A DNA stretch of 64,000 nt from Granulicella rosea. Its GTDB lineage: Bacteria; Acidobacteriota; Terriglobia; Terriglobales; Acidobacteriaceae. Both the position numbers and the translations under genes were made by a program. Positions within the stretch are counted from its first letter, which is position 1; the number at the start of each line of letters is the position of its first letter. This document shows, piece by piece, positions 7,316 through 15,434 of this stretch. Under the pieces are notes generated by a model, which worked only from the letters and a program-made list of their open reading frames with translations, was not told the DNA's origin and ran no database searches. Where the stretch lies: assembly GCF_900188085.1 (NCBI RefSeq), contig NZ_FZOU01000006.1, forward strand, positions 62,001-126,000, in the 5' to 3' direction.

Positions 7316-8547
7316 CAGCTTCTCAGCGCTCCCCGGACGCCGGCCAGCCAGCCCTGCGGCGCGCGCGTGGTGCTCGCCCCACCGGCCAGCATCGCCAACT
7401 CCACCATCTCGTTTACCTGCATATTGCGTACATCTCCCAGCGACGCCCAGCCGGACTCGTGCATCAGTTCGCGCAGCACACCCGCTCCCATCGTACCTGC
7501 CGCCATCACTGTCTCCGGATGCGTGTGCAGCGTGTCCTCAAAGTAGGCCACGGCGACGTTGACGGCCTGCGTGACCTCGCGCGCGGCGGCGGTCATGCGC
7601 TCGGGCTCCTTCGCGCCCATCTCCCTTGCAAAGGCGGGCAGCACGGTCTGCGCGATCGCCTCGCGCTCCAGTTCCTCGGCAAGCTCGCGCTCCAACTGCT
7701 CCTGCAGCAGGCGCGCCTGCATCTCGGCCTCGGCGGAGATATGTTCGTCGTCGAGCACACCGTAACCCGTCACCGGCTTCTGCATCGCCCACTCGCCGGC
7801 GGAGTCGTCCGGGTCGACCAGCGGCAGCGCCAGCAGCTCGGCGGGAACCTCAAACGAAGGCTGCACCTCAGCGGGCTTCACCTCGACGATTCCCTCGGCG
7901 GTGAGGTCGACCGTGCGGTGCAGCAGCAGCACGCCGGCCTGCACGATGGCCGTGGTGACGGAGGTCTCGCCAACGTTGACGACAAGCGTCGGGCCGTCGA
8001 TCTGTTCGAGGCCGGAGAGCGAGGCGAGCGTGCTGGGAAGCACCGCGCCGGGCTCGAAGCCGGCCTCGCGGACGATGGACTCATACTCCGCCAGCACCTC
8101 GCGCGGCACGGCGACGGCCAGCACGCGCACCATGTTCTTCGTCGTCGACATCACCTGGTAGCTCACCATGGCGTCGTCAGCGTCGAAGGGCAGCAGCTTT
8201 TTGAGCCGGAAGCGAACGACCGGCAGAGCCTCGACGGCCTTCGCGGGGAGCGAGTCGAAGTCCAGCAGCAGCACGCGCACGGCGGTGTCCGGAATGACGA
8301 CCGAGGTCTCGCGCTCACGCAGCGTAACGGCTTCCAGCGCCTTCTTCACGGCGGCGACGGTGGCGGCGCGGTTCACGATGTTTCCGTGACGCAGCCCGGG
8401 AGCGACGGCTCCCTGCGACAGCAACCCCTGCGAGACGGCGGTCAGAACGGCTGCGGCGTCTTCGGCACGCGCTGCGATGACGCCTTCGGGACGAATTTCC
8501 ACGGCGAGACGGGGCCGGGTTCCCAATGCTTTTGGTAGGAGATCCAT
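7315..8547 (-). CDS. pilM: Type IV pilus assembly ATPase-like protein PilM
   Basis: A 410-aa actin-fold protein. Visible landmarks are the N-terminal phosphate-1-type strand (RLAVEIRPEGVIAAR), ETSVVIPDTAVRVLLLDFDSLP, the PilM-like phrase RFRLKKLLPFDADDAMVSYQVM, and GPTLVVNVGETSVTTAIVQAG as phosphate-2. An acidic Glu/Leu-rich insertion (EMQARLLQEQLERELAEELE) between the halves is longer than in Pseudomonas PilM. It is cytoplasmic and docks on the PilN tail. It is the first gene of the pilMNO-P run; its upstream region (8548-8654) is short, with no clear promoter, and is followed by the repeat-bounded element. Confidence 0.87.
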   Translation of the reverse strand: MDLLPKALGTRPRLAVEIRPEGVIAARAEDAAAVLTAVSQGLLSQGAVAPGLRHGNIVNRAATVAAVKKALEAVTLRERETSVVIPDTAVRVLLLDFDSLPAKAVEALPVVRFRLKKLLPFDADDAMVSYQVMSTTKNMVRVLAVAVPREVLAEYESIVREAGFEPGAVLPSTLASLSGLEQIDGPTLVVNVGETSVTTAIVQAGVLLLHRTVDLTAEGIVEVKPAEVQPSFEVPAELLALPLVDPDDSAGEWAMQKPVTGYGVLDDEHISAEAEMQARLLQEQLERELAEELEREAIAQTVLPAFAREMGAKEPERMTAAAREVTQAVNVAVAYFEDTLHTHPETVMAAGTMGAGVLRELMHESGWASLGDVRNMQVNEMVELAMLAGGASTTRAPQGWLAGVRGALRS

Positions 8548-8654
8548 GGTATCGACTTCTTAGACTACCGCAATGCAAAGATGGCAGCGTATGCAAAAGA
8601 TGTTATGCAAGATTTAGCTGGGAATACCGATAAGCAGCCCAGCACCCGCCGAAG

Positions 8655-9171
8655 ATGCTCGTCATCCTGAACGTAGTGAAGGACCCCCGTATTTCGTCTT
8701 TGCCGTTGCTTGTTCTCGTCTGGCGGAAGCGACTAAGCAAGAGCGTTAGGGACATGTCATTACCGCCTCTCACGAGAGGGCAAGCAGCATCAATCTCGAA
8801 TACTATCGCGCCAAGGGGGCAAAATCATGAGCGATCGTTATTCTGTTTGTCCAGTCTGTAGAAGCTCCATCTTGAATGATCGATTCGAGAAACATCGAGC
8901 GTTTCATGAAGCGGAAGCTGAAGAAATACGTCAGGAAATAACGAGTCCCACAGCAAGCTCCTCCGTTGAACCTAGTTATCCAAACTTGGACGCAACGAAG
9001 AATTTAGGTTATGTGGCACGCGAAGGGGGGCAAATATGGTTCACCTGTAAGCCGTGATGGTTTCGACGACGAAGCAACCAGTTAAGCCGTTCAACCTTCA
9101 GTGCAAACAAGAACAAACAGATGCAAAAGCGAAATACGGTGGTCCTTCACTACGTTCAGGATGACGAGCAT
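8655..9171. mobile_element. Repeat-bounded element with cargo gene (family R arms)
   Basis: Two family-R arms in inverted orientation enclose about 430 bases. The outer 42 bases at the left (from ATGCTCGTCATCCTGAACGT) and their reverse complement at the right (ending 9171) differ by a single base (CCCCC against CCACC). The similarity extends inwards with TTGCTTGTTCT-like sequence. In the other copies of family R the arms are under 120 bases apart, so here the interior has been expanded and holds the gene at 8827-9057. No transposase is encoded. Whether it moves is inference. Confidence 0.5.
8827..9057 (+). CDS. Small zinc-finger-like protein inside the repeat-bounded element (76 aa)
   Basis: A 76-aa frame starting at ATG 8827 behind AAGGGGGC. 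The N-terminus has CPVCRSSILNDRFEKHRAFH, a Cx2C-x12-Hx3H spacing typical of a C2H2 or ribbon zinc finger, then an acidic helix (EAEAEEIRQEI) and a Tyr/Asn/Gly-rich tail. Base composition is far less GC-rich than the pil genes on either side, and the gene runs opposite to them. No homologue is recognised. Possible roles are nucleic-acid binding or an antitoxin-like regulator; neither is demonstrated. Confidence 0.6.
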   Translation: MSDRYSVCPVCRSSILNDRFEKHRAFHEAEAEEIRQEITSPTASSSVEPSYPNLDATKNLGYVAREGGQIWFTCKP

Positions 9172-9205
9172 TGTGGGCGGGTACTGAAAAGCCGAGGACG
9201 ATTTA

Positions 9206-10843
9206 CTATCTTCCTGCCTCGATAAACGTGACCTTATTGATCTCTTTCAGCGTCGTGATGTTGTCACGCACCCGCTCCAGCGCTGAATCCCGCAGGAAGG
9301 CCATGCCGTTGTCCTTCGCCTTCTTGCGAATCTCGCTGCCGGGCTTCTTCGCCAGCAGCATCTCGCGAATGTCGTCGTCGAGCTCCAGCAGCTCGTGAAT
9401 GGCCGACCGGCCCTTGAAGCCCGTGCCGCCGCACTCGATGCAGCCGAGGCCCTCGCGGAAGACGTGGTTCTTCCACTCCTCGGGTTCCAGTCCGTTTTGG
9501 TAGAGCTCCGCGTCGGTGTAAAAAACGTCTCGGACGCAGAACGGGCAGATCTGCCGGACCAGCCGTTGCGCCAGGATGCAGTTCAGCGCGGAAACGAAGT
9601 TGTACGGCTCGACCCCCATGTTCAGGAAGCGGCCCAGCACGTCGACCACGTTGTTCGCGTGGACGGTGGTGAAGACGAGGTGTCCCGTGAGCGCGGAGTT
9701 GATGGCGATCTGCGCCGTCTCCGCGTCGCGAATCTCTCCGACGAGGATCTTGTCCGGGTCGTGGCGGAGGATCGAACGCAGTCCGCGGGCGAAGGTAAGT
9801 CCTTTCTTTTCATTCACCGGAATCTGCGTGATGCCGCGAATCTGATACTCGACCGGGTCTTCGATGGTGATGATCTTGTCCTCTTCGCTCTTGATCTCGT
9901 TCAGCGCGGCGTAGAGGGTGGTCGTCTTGCCTGAACCGGTCGGCCCGGTGACCAGCACCATGCCGTATGGCTCCTTAATATAGCGGCGGAAGCGTTCGAG
10001 ATCCTTCGGGGCAAAGCCGACCACGTCGAGCGAGAGCTTGGTGAACTTTTCACTCATCGACTCCTTATCGAGCACACGGAGGACGGCGTTTTCGCCATGC
10101 ACCGTCGGCATGATCGAGACGCGGAAGTCGATCAGGCGGCCCTTATAACGGACGCGGAAACGGCCGTCCTGCGGAACGCGGCGCTCGGCGATGTCCAGCT
10201 CGCTCATGACCTTGATACGCGACAGGATCGTCTGGTGATGCTCGCGCGCGATCGGCGCCATGGCCTGCTGGAGGACGCCGTCGATGCGGTACCGGACGAT
10301 GAGGTTGTCGTCGTTGGTTTCGAGGTGAATATCCGACGCGCGGCGCTCGAGCGCGGTGAAGATCGTCGTATCGACCAGGCGAATGATCGGCGAGATGTCG
10401 TCCTCGCCGGTAAGCCGCTCGATGGAGATGTTCTCGTCGGGATTGTCCTCGTTCGAGAGCACGTCGAAGGCCAGGCCCTCGCTCGCCTCGTCCAGCACGC
10501 GCTGCGACTGCTCGGTCTTCTTCAGCAGGTCGGCGATCTGGCTCATGGTGGCGACGCGCGTGATCAGCCGCGTGCCCAACAGACCCGAAATCTCGTCCAG
10601 CACCATCAGCTTCGAGGGGTCCGAGACCGCGATCGCCAGCTTGCCCTCGTGCTGCTCCAGCGGCACGAAGTTGTAGCGGAACATCATGTCCACCGGCACG
10701 GACTTGAAGAGGTCATGCTGAATCTTGAAGTTCTTCAGGTCGACGAACTCGGAGTGATAGCGCTTGGCCAGCAACTTCGCACGCTCGGTCTCGTCGAGAC
10801 CCATGTCGTTGACCGGGATGGGAACTGCCAGTGGTGTTGCCAT
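9206..10843 (-). CDS. pilB: Type IV pilus extension ATPase PilB / GspE
   Basis: A 545-aa secretion ATPase. Domain order: N-terminal GspE/MshEN domain (1-120), then the hexameric ATPase. Visible motifs are Asp box DIHLE (171-175), Walker A GPTGSGKTTT (300-309), His box around GHLVFTTVHANN, Walker B ILVGEIRD (366-373), and the tetracysteine zinc motif CPFC (433-436) with CIECGGTGFKGR (468-479). It powers pilin polymerisation from the cytoplasmic side of PilC. It lies between brnTA and the repeat-bounded element in the minus-strand pil cluster. No pilT retraction ATPase or pilQ secretin is in the window. Confidence 0.95.
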   Translation of the reverse strand: MATPLAVPIPVNDMGLDETERAKLLAKRYHSEFVDLKNFKIQHDLFKSVPVDMMFRYNFVPLEQHEGKLAIAVSDPSKLMVLDEISGLLGTRLITRVATMSQIADLLKKTEQSQRVLDEASEGLAFDVLSNEDNPDENISIERLTGEDDISPIIRLVDTTIFTALERRASDIHLETNDDNLIVRYRIDGVLQQAMAPIAREHHQTILSRIKVMSELDIAERRVPQDGRFRVRYKGRLIDFRVSIMPTVHGENAVLRVLDKESMSEKFTKLSLDVVGFAPKDLERFRRYIKEPYGMVLVTGPTGSGKTTTLYAALNEIKSEEDKIITIEDPVEYQIRGITQIPVNEKKGLTFARGLRSILRHDPDKILVGEIRDAETAQIAINSALTGHLVFTTVHANNVVDVLGRFLNMGVEPYNFVSALNCILAQRLVRQICPFCVRDVFYTDAELYQNGLEPEEWKNHVFREGLGCIECGGTGFKGRSAIHELLELDDDIREMLLAKKPGSEIRKKAKDNGMAFLRDSALERVRDNITTLKEINKVTFIEAGR

Positions 10844-10940
10844 AGTGCTAAGACTCCCCTAAAAAATATCCGTAACCGGCGATTTTCACGGTAACGGATG
10901 CGCGCAACCTGTGCGTCCCGGATCGGCTCTCTACGACGGA

Positions 10941-11303
10941 TCAGGCGCTCTTGCGGTGCGCTTCTACATATTCCAATAGAACGGCGTTCATCTTTTCTGG
11001 CGCTTTGCCGCCCGTCTGTTTGAAGAACTCTATAACCCGGTCGTCGAGAAGCAGCAGCTTTTCTTGCGCAAGCAATTTATCGCGCATCTCCGCCAGGCGA
11101 AGCGCCCCAACAGGTCCGCCATAAAGACCAGGACGCGACCACCCGGCCAAGCCGGTTTGTTCTGGGATGTCGCTTAGATCGATGTCCTCATCGCGCATGT
11201 TTTTCAGCTTTTCAATCTGCTCCAGTTCCTCCGCGGTAAACGGTGGAGGATTGTCCAGATCAAGCGTATACCTAACGATTTTCCCAGTATTCTTCTCGCT
11301 CAT
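10941..11303 (-). CDS. brnA: BrnA-type antitoxin
   Basis: A 120-aa protein whose C-terminal third reads LLLLDDRVIEFFKQTGGKAPEKMNAVLLEYVEAHRK, matching the BrnA ribbon-helix-helix pattern (D-x-V-I-x-x-F-K-x-x-G...N-A-V-L-x-x-Y). The N-terminus is a longer acidic segment than in short BrnA. It lies directly downstream of the BrnT toxin frame, in the order brnT-brnA typical of this type II toxin-antitoxin system. Its ATG (11303) falls inside the 3' end of the original brnT frame, which extends to 11272. Composition is lower in GC than the flanking pil genes, suggesting acquisition. Confidence 0.85.
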   Translation of the reverse strand: MSEKNTGKIVRYTLDLDNPPPFTAEELEQIEKLKNMRDEDIDLSDIPEQTGLAGWSRPGLYGGPVGALRLAEMRDKLLAQEKLLLLDDRVIEFFKQTGGKAPEKMNAVLLEYVEAHRKSA

Positions 11304-11543
11304 GTCTCGTCGCCTTCCTGGCCGATATCAATCGTAGCCTGTTTCCCGCTTCGTGAAGACCACGGTAATCTCATCGCCAGCTATCAGCCCAACGGTTAGC
11401 CACCGCTCTTCTCCGTAGTCGACCGAATCGTCTTGAACCTCGAGCCGCAGTGGATCCCGAAAGACATACCGACCAATCGCAAATGAGACCCCATGCTTCT
11501 TCAGATTGCTGGCGGCCTTTTCCTCATCCCATTCAAAGTCCAC
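11272..11543 (-). pseudogene. brnT: BrnT-type toxin, frameshifted near its C-terminus
   Basis: From GTG 11543 the frame encodes MDFEWDEEKAASNLKKHGVSF..VFRDPL..DDSVDYGEERWLTVG, classic BrnT (an RNase of the RelE-like fold), but it stops after 71 residues at 11328. Reading on in the next frame from about 11334 gives RLISARKATRHEREEYWENR and a stop at 11272-11274. This is exactly the conserved BrnT C-terminus, with the catalytic-region Arg/His/Glu residues. Loss of one base around 11332-11336 (restoring a GYRLISARKA reading) explains this. The toxin is therefore probably inactive unless this is a sequencing error or recoding site. The original end overlaps brnA by about 30 bases, as in intact operons. 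Confidence 0.88.
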
Positions 11544-11565
11544 GCAGCCAGCTTACTACGCCGCG

Positions 11566-12768
11566 CTAATGCGCTCCCCCGCCTGCGTTCAGGCTGAAGA
11601 TCGGCAGGTAGAGCGCGATCAGGATGATGACCACCACCACGCCCATGACGATCAGGATCGCCGGTTCGATCAGGCTCATCAGCGTCGACAGGCTGGTCTG
11701 CACGTCCTCTTCGAAGAACTCCGCCACCGAGTTCAGCATCTGCGGCAGCGATCCGGTCGACTCGCCGACCTCGATCATCTCGGTCGCCAGCTCCGGGAAG
11801 ACCTTCGTCGCCTGGAAGCTGGCCGAGAGTCCCTTGCCCTCGCGCACCGTCTCCACCGACCGGAAGACCGCCTTGCCGATCTGCTTCGAGTCGATCGAGC
11901 GCGCCGCCGTCTCGAGCGACGGCACCAGCGGCAGGCCGCCCTTCAGCAGCGTCGACAACGTACGCGCGAACAGGCCGACCTGGTACTTCAGCCAGATGGG
12001 TCCGAAGAGCGGCAGGTTGATACGCAGCTTGTCGATCGCATTGGCGCCCGACTCGGTCTTCATCCAGCGATACAAGCCGTACCCGACCAGCGTGATGCCG
12101 CCCAATATATAGAGGCCGTAGTGCTGCGCGTCGTTGCCGATGCCCAGCAGAAAGACCGTCACCGCCGGCAGCGTCGTTCCAAGTTGCGCGTAAAGGTCCG
12201 CGAAGCGCGGAATCACGAACGCCACCAGAAACGCGAACATGCCGATCACCATGATGATGAGCAGCGCCGGATAGACCAGGCTGGCCTTCAGCTTCTTCGA
12301 AAACGTCAGTGAGACGCGCTGGAAGTCCAGAAACCGCTGCAGCACCTCTTCGAGATTGCCCGACCGCTCGCCCGCCAGCAGCGTCACCGTGTAGACGACC
12401 GGAAAACCGCCCTGCGCCTCGAACGCCGAAGAGATCGACTCGCCCGTCTTCACGCGCTGGGTCACATCCTCCAACTGCGCGCGGAAGTGCAACACCTTCT
12501 GCCGCTTGGCCAGCAGCTCCAGCGAGCCGAGAATGGGCAGACCGGCGCGGATCAGCGTCAGAAACTGCTGATTGAAGATGAGAAAGGTCTCGAGCTTCAC
12601 CTTGCGCTTCTTGTTGTCGCCGCCCATCATGCCACGTGCTTTGACGGAATAGACGTAATACCCCGCCTGCACAAACCGCGCGCGCAGCTCGTCCGCCGTC
12701 GCCGCCGTATGGGTCTGCTCCTGCACCCGGCCCCGTTCATCCGCCAGCTTGATCGTAAATTCAGTCAT
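11566..12768 (-). CDS. pilC: Type IV pilus / type II secretion inner-membrane platform protein PilC/GspF
   Basis: A 400-aa polytopic protein with two GspF domains. The first carries FNQQFLTLIRAGLPILGSLELL and GGFPVVYTVTLLAGERSGNLEEVL; the second carries FARTLSTLLKGGLPLVPSLE and FPELATEMIEVGESTGSLPQML. Three membrane helices are visible (around LVYPALLIIMVIGMFAFLVAF, LYILGGITLVGYGLY, and the C-terminal ILIVMGVVVVIILIALYLP). It anchors the pilus motor in the membrane. ATG 12768 (MTEFTIKL) is preferred; a GTG seven codons upstream is possible, and neither has a strong Shine-Dalgarno sequence. It is the first gene of the minus-strand cluster, separated from pilB by brnTA. Confidence 0.92.
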   Translation of the reverse strand: MTEFTIKLADERGRVQEQTHTAATADELRARFVQAGYYVYSVKARGMMGGDNKKRKVKLETFLIFNQQFLTLIRAGLPILGSLELLAKRQKVLHFRAQLEDVTQRVKTGESISSAFEAQGGFPVVYTVTLLAGERSGNLEEVLQRFLDFQRVSLTFSKKLKASLVYPALLIIMVIGMFAFLVAFVIPRFADLYAQLGTTLPAVTVFLLGIGNDAQHYGLYILGGITLVGYGLYRWMKTESGANAIDKLRINLPLFGPIWLKYQVGLFARTLSTLLKGGLPLVPSLETAARSIDSKQIGKAVFRSVETVREGKGLSASFQATKVFPELATEMIEVGESTGSLPQMLNSVAEFFEEDVQTSLSTLMSLIEPAILIVMGVVVVIILIALYLPIFSLNAGGGAH

Positions 12769-12845
12769 AAAGGGAACGTGTGCCGACACGTGCGAGGCAC
12801 ACCGTTCATCTTAGACGTTTCTACGCGAAGGAAGTGTCCCGACGG

Positions 12846-13877
12846 TCATACCTTTGGAAGCCGCTTCCACTCGACGGGCTTTCCCAGATTGAAGTGCAGC
12901 ACCACATGCCGAATCGTCTGCGCTGCCTGACCGTCTTTCATCACCGGTTTGAACTGCAGACCGGCCAGATAATCGTGTAGAAATCCGTTGAGCGCGGGGT
13001 TGTCGGAGATCGGGCTGAAAGGCTCTCGAATGTGGCCTTCCCGGTCCAGAACGAGATTGGTCCAAATGACGCCGTCAGCGCGCGTGTTCGGCACGTCAGG
13101 CCAGACCAGCGGCGGAGCCGGCTTCACAAGATCGGCGGAGAGGTCGGTGGAATCCACCGCGACGAAGACGATGGGATGCGGATCGCCACCCGTGGCAGTA
13201 GCGTTGAACCAGTCCGCCGCAACCGGGGGCAGATCCTCCAGCAGAACGACCTTTGCGGTCACCTCCGGGCTGCCATGTGTGACGGTCCGCGGAACATCCC
13301 TTCCATGGAAGCCGGCATAGTCCTTGAAAAGCGCGCCCCAACCCAACCCGCCGTCGTAGAAGAGCAGCCCGGTCGAATCGGTGATCGCCACGTCCTGCTT
13401 CGAAGCCTGCATATCCATGGGCAGCGGCTTCTCCCAGTTCAGATAGAGACTCCCGAACATGGCCTTCTGCTGGTCGGGTTCGACGCCGTGCATGGCCGCC
13501 GACTCGGCGGGAAGCGGGCGCACGAGCGCATTCGCCGTCTCGTCCAGCCAGTCCGGCAGGTAGTCGCCTTCATTCTTCTGCCAGCGGTGACCCGCACTGA
13601 CGATCTCCACCTGGTGGAAGCCAGGCGCATGCAGGTCGCGCCGGTACTCGCCCGGCGCCTTCCACCAGAACTCGATCTCGCCGGTACGATTTGACGCCTT
13701 ATCCCGCTCAAACGACGGCGTGACCGTCGCGCGCAGATGAAAAGGATGAGTGCCCGGCTGATCGAGCGTGCTCCGCTTCGCGGCCTTCAGAGCCAGCTTC
13801 AACGGGTCTTCCGCCCGGGCGCTGAACGAACCCAACAGGCAGATTGCAGCCACAGCCATGACACGTAAATTTCGCAT
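12846..13877 (-). CDS. Secreted protein with C-terminal TonB-C-like domain
   Basis: A 343-aa protein with a Sec signal peptide (MRNLRVMAVAAICLLGSFSARA). The central region (GEIEFWWKAPGEYRRDLHAPGFHQVE and onward) resembles outer-membrane lipoprotein-sorting or sigma-factor-regulatory folds, but I cannot name it. The last 80 residues (VIWTNLVLDREGHIREP..LNGFLHDYLAGLQFKPVMKDG) match a TonB C-terminal/energy-transducer pattern, in which a variable group is followed by a ..F.P....G....... strand. Unlike true TonB it lacks an N-terminal anchor and Pro-rich spacer, so it is probably a periplasmic protein that borrowed the fold. It is upstream of, and codirectional with, nothing conserved. Confidence 0.7.
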   Translation of the reverse strand: MRNLRVMAVAAICLLGSFSARAEDPLKLALKAAKRSTLDQPGTHPFHLRATVTPSFERDKASNRTGEIEFWWKAPGEYRRDLHAPGFHQVEIVSAGHRWQKNEGDYLPDWLDETANALVRPLPAESAAMHGVEPDQQKAMFGSLYLNWEKPLPMDMQASKQDVAITDSTGLLFYDGGLGWGALFKDYAGFHGRDVPRTVTHGSPEVTAKVVLLEDLPPVAADWFNATATGGDPHPIVFVAVDSTDLSADLVKPAPPLVWPDVPNTRADGVIWTNLVLDREGHIREPFSPISDNPALNGFLHDYLAGLQFKPVMKDGQAAQTIRHVVLHFNLGKPVEWKRLPKV

Positions 13878-13902
13878 ACCGAGACTTTAGCGTAACGCGC
13901 CC

Positions 13903-14328
13903 TTACCGCACCACCAGCACCGTCACGCCCTTATGCGGCGTGCTGCTCCGGATATACCCAATCGCGTTGGGATGCTGCTCCACGTACTCCACCATGTCGG
14001 CCTCGGAGTCCAGGCTCTGCGGCAGCAGCCGCTTGCCGGAGAACAAAGTCTTCATCCAGTTCGCGCGAAACTCGCTCTCGGAGACGCCGACGTATAGCGT
14101 CAGCAGGTCCGTCTGCGCCGGGCCCGACTTCAGCAGCGCCGGCTTCACGACCGGGTGATCCTTCAAACTCGTCGAGACGCCGGTGAAGATGTCGCGTATC
14201 TCACTCCGGGAGATCGTCTCCACCTTCAACTGCGGGTTGGCGATGATCAGAATCTGTGCGCGACCGCGCGCGGTCAGCGTCACCATTGAGCAAACGAGCA
14301 GCATGCACCACATCCATCGCTTCATCAT
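13903..14328 (-). CDS. PstS-like periplasmic substrate-binding protein (short)
   Basis: A 141-aa exported protein: signal peptide (MMKRWMWCMLLVCSMVTLTARGRA), then the phosphate-binding-protein-like pattern (VETISRSEIRDIFTGVSTSL..WMKTLFSGKRLLPQ..EYVEQHPNAIGYI). This is the short single-lobe version common next to two-component or iron-responsive systems; full-length PstS is about 330 aa. No pst transport genes are nearby, so it may act as a sensor accessory rather than a transporter component. Confidence 0.8.
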   Translation of the reverse strand: MMKRWMWCMLLVCSMVTLTARGRAQILIIANPQLKVETISRSEIRDIFTGVSTSLKDHPVVKPALLKSGPAQTDLLTLYVGVSESEFRANWMKTLFSGKRLLPQSLDSEADMVEYVEQHPNAIGYIRSSTPHKGVTVLVVR

Positions 14329-14360
14329 GTTGCATAGATCGGCCGATAGATGACCTTTGG

Positions 14361-15119
14361 TTACAACGTGTCAGATCGCTGCAATCCGGCCGCCGCCTGC
14401 TCTTCGTAGTCCTCGTACCCCACCGCGCGGCGGCGATCGAAGACGAAGCACTTGCCGTTCCACCGGCTCTCGGGCGACGGCACCTCTTCGAGGTACTTCA
14501 AAATCCCGCCCTGCAGGTGGAAGACCTCCGCGAAGCCCTCCTGCAGCATGAACGCCGACGCCTTCTCGCACCGGATGCCGCCGGTGCAGAACATCGCCAC
14601 CTTGCGATGCTTCGCCGGGTCCAGGTTCTCGCGGACGTAGGTGACGAAGTCCGAGAACTTCTCAATGTTCGGGTCGACCGCGTTCGCAAACGTCCCGGCC
14701 TCCACCTCGTACTGGTTGCGCGTGTCGAGCAGCAGCACCTCGGGGTCGGCAATCAGCGCGTTCCAGTCCTCGGGCTGCACGTACGTGCCGGCCTGCGTGG
14801 GGTCGACGACCGCCTTGCGAAAGGCGATGATCTCGCTCTTGACCAGAAACTTCAACCGCCCGAACGGCGCCTCGTCCGTCGTCTGAAACTTCACCTCGCT
14901 GCGCTCAAGCCCGGCCTTTTCGTGCAGGGTCGCGAGCAGCCGGTCGATCGTCTCGGCAGAGCCGGCCATCGTGCCGTTGATGCCTTCGCCGGCGATCAGC
15001 ATGGTGCCGCAAAGCTCCTCTGGACCGTCCGGCGAGAATGTGGCGAGCATCTCCTGCTGCAGTGCGACGGGGTCGGGCAGGGCGACGAAGCGATAGAAGG
15101 CGGCGATCGTGTAACTCAT
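14361..15119 (-). CDS. trhO: tRNA uridine 5-hydroxylase TrhO (rhodanese family)
   Basis: A 252-aa protein of the YceA/TrhO family, which installs the 5-hydroxyuridine precursor of cmo5U/mo5U at the tRNA wobble position using oxygen. The N-terminal half has the family pattern (TIAAFYRFVALPDP, CGTMLIAGEGINGTMAG). The rhodanese domain has LDTRNQYEVEAGTF and the active-site loop CTGGIRCEKA with catalytic Cys178 and a second Cys184. GGILKYLEEVP and RWNGKCFVFDRR complete the signature. It is transcribed divergently from the DUF4160 gene, with only 60 bases between the starts. Confidence 0.93.
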   Translation of the reverse strand: MSYTIAAFYRFVALPDPVALQQEMLATFSPDGPEELCGTMLIAGEGINGTMAGSAETIDRLLATLHEKAGLERSEVKFQTTDEAPFGRLKFLVKSEIIAFRKAVVDPTQAGTYVQPEDWNALIADPEVLLLDTRNQYEVEAGTFANAVDPNIEKFSDFVTYVRENLDPAKHRKVAMFCTGGIRCEKASAFMLQEGFAEVFHLQGGILKYLEEVPSPESRWNGKCFVFDRRRAVGYEDYEEQAAAGLQRSDTL

Positions 15120-15179
15120 CAGGTCTATTATCGAACATCCCGCGACCCGGACAAAAGTCCGCCCTTACAATGGGAATCG

Positions 15180-15434
15180 ATGGGATTGCTTCGATTCGAC
15201 GGCGTCAGGTTCACCGTGTACACCATGGAACATGAGCCTCGTCGCGTGCACGGCTTCTACGGCGAGGTCGAGGTCATCGTCGACCTGCGGCCCGATGGCA
15301 CGGTCTCGCTCGTGAACCGGACCAACGCCATCCGCACCAGCAGCGCGACCAAGGATGAGGTTAAGCACGTGCTCGCCGTGGCCGCCGCGCACTTTCAGGA
15401 GCTGGCGCGACTGTGGGAGGCACGCCATGGCTGA
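15180..15434 (+). CDS. DUF4160 family protein
   Basis: An 84-aa protein beginning MGLLRFDGVRFTVYTMEHEP with the DUF4160 signature (PRRVHGFYGEVEVIVDLRPDG). It overlaps the following DUF2442 gene by eight bases. DUF4160/DUF2442 pairs recur as small two-gene units and have been suggested to be toxin-antitoxin-like; the function is unknown. ATG 15180 sits in the divergent promoter region with trhO. Confidence 0.85.
   Translation: MGLLRFDGVRFTVYTMEHEPRRVHGFYGEVEVIVDLRPDGTVSLVNRTNAIRTSSATKDEVKHVLAVAAAHFQELARLWEARHG

Noticed and set aside
4113-8547. Complete type IV pilus operon with pilQ and pilT
   Set aside because: No secretin-like or retraction ATPase gene is present in the window, so completeness cannot be claimed.
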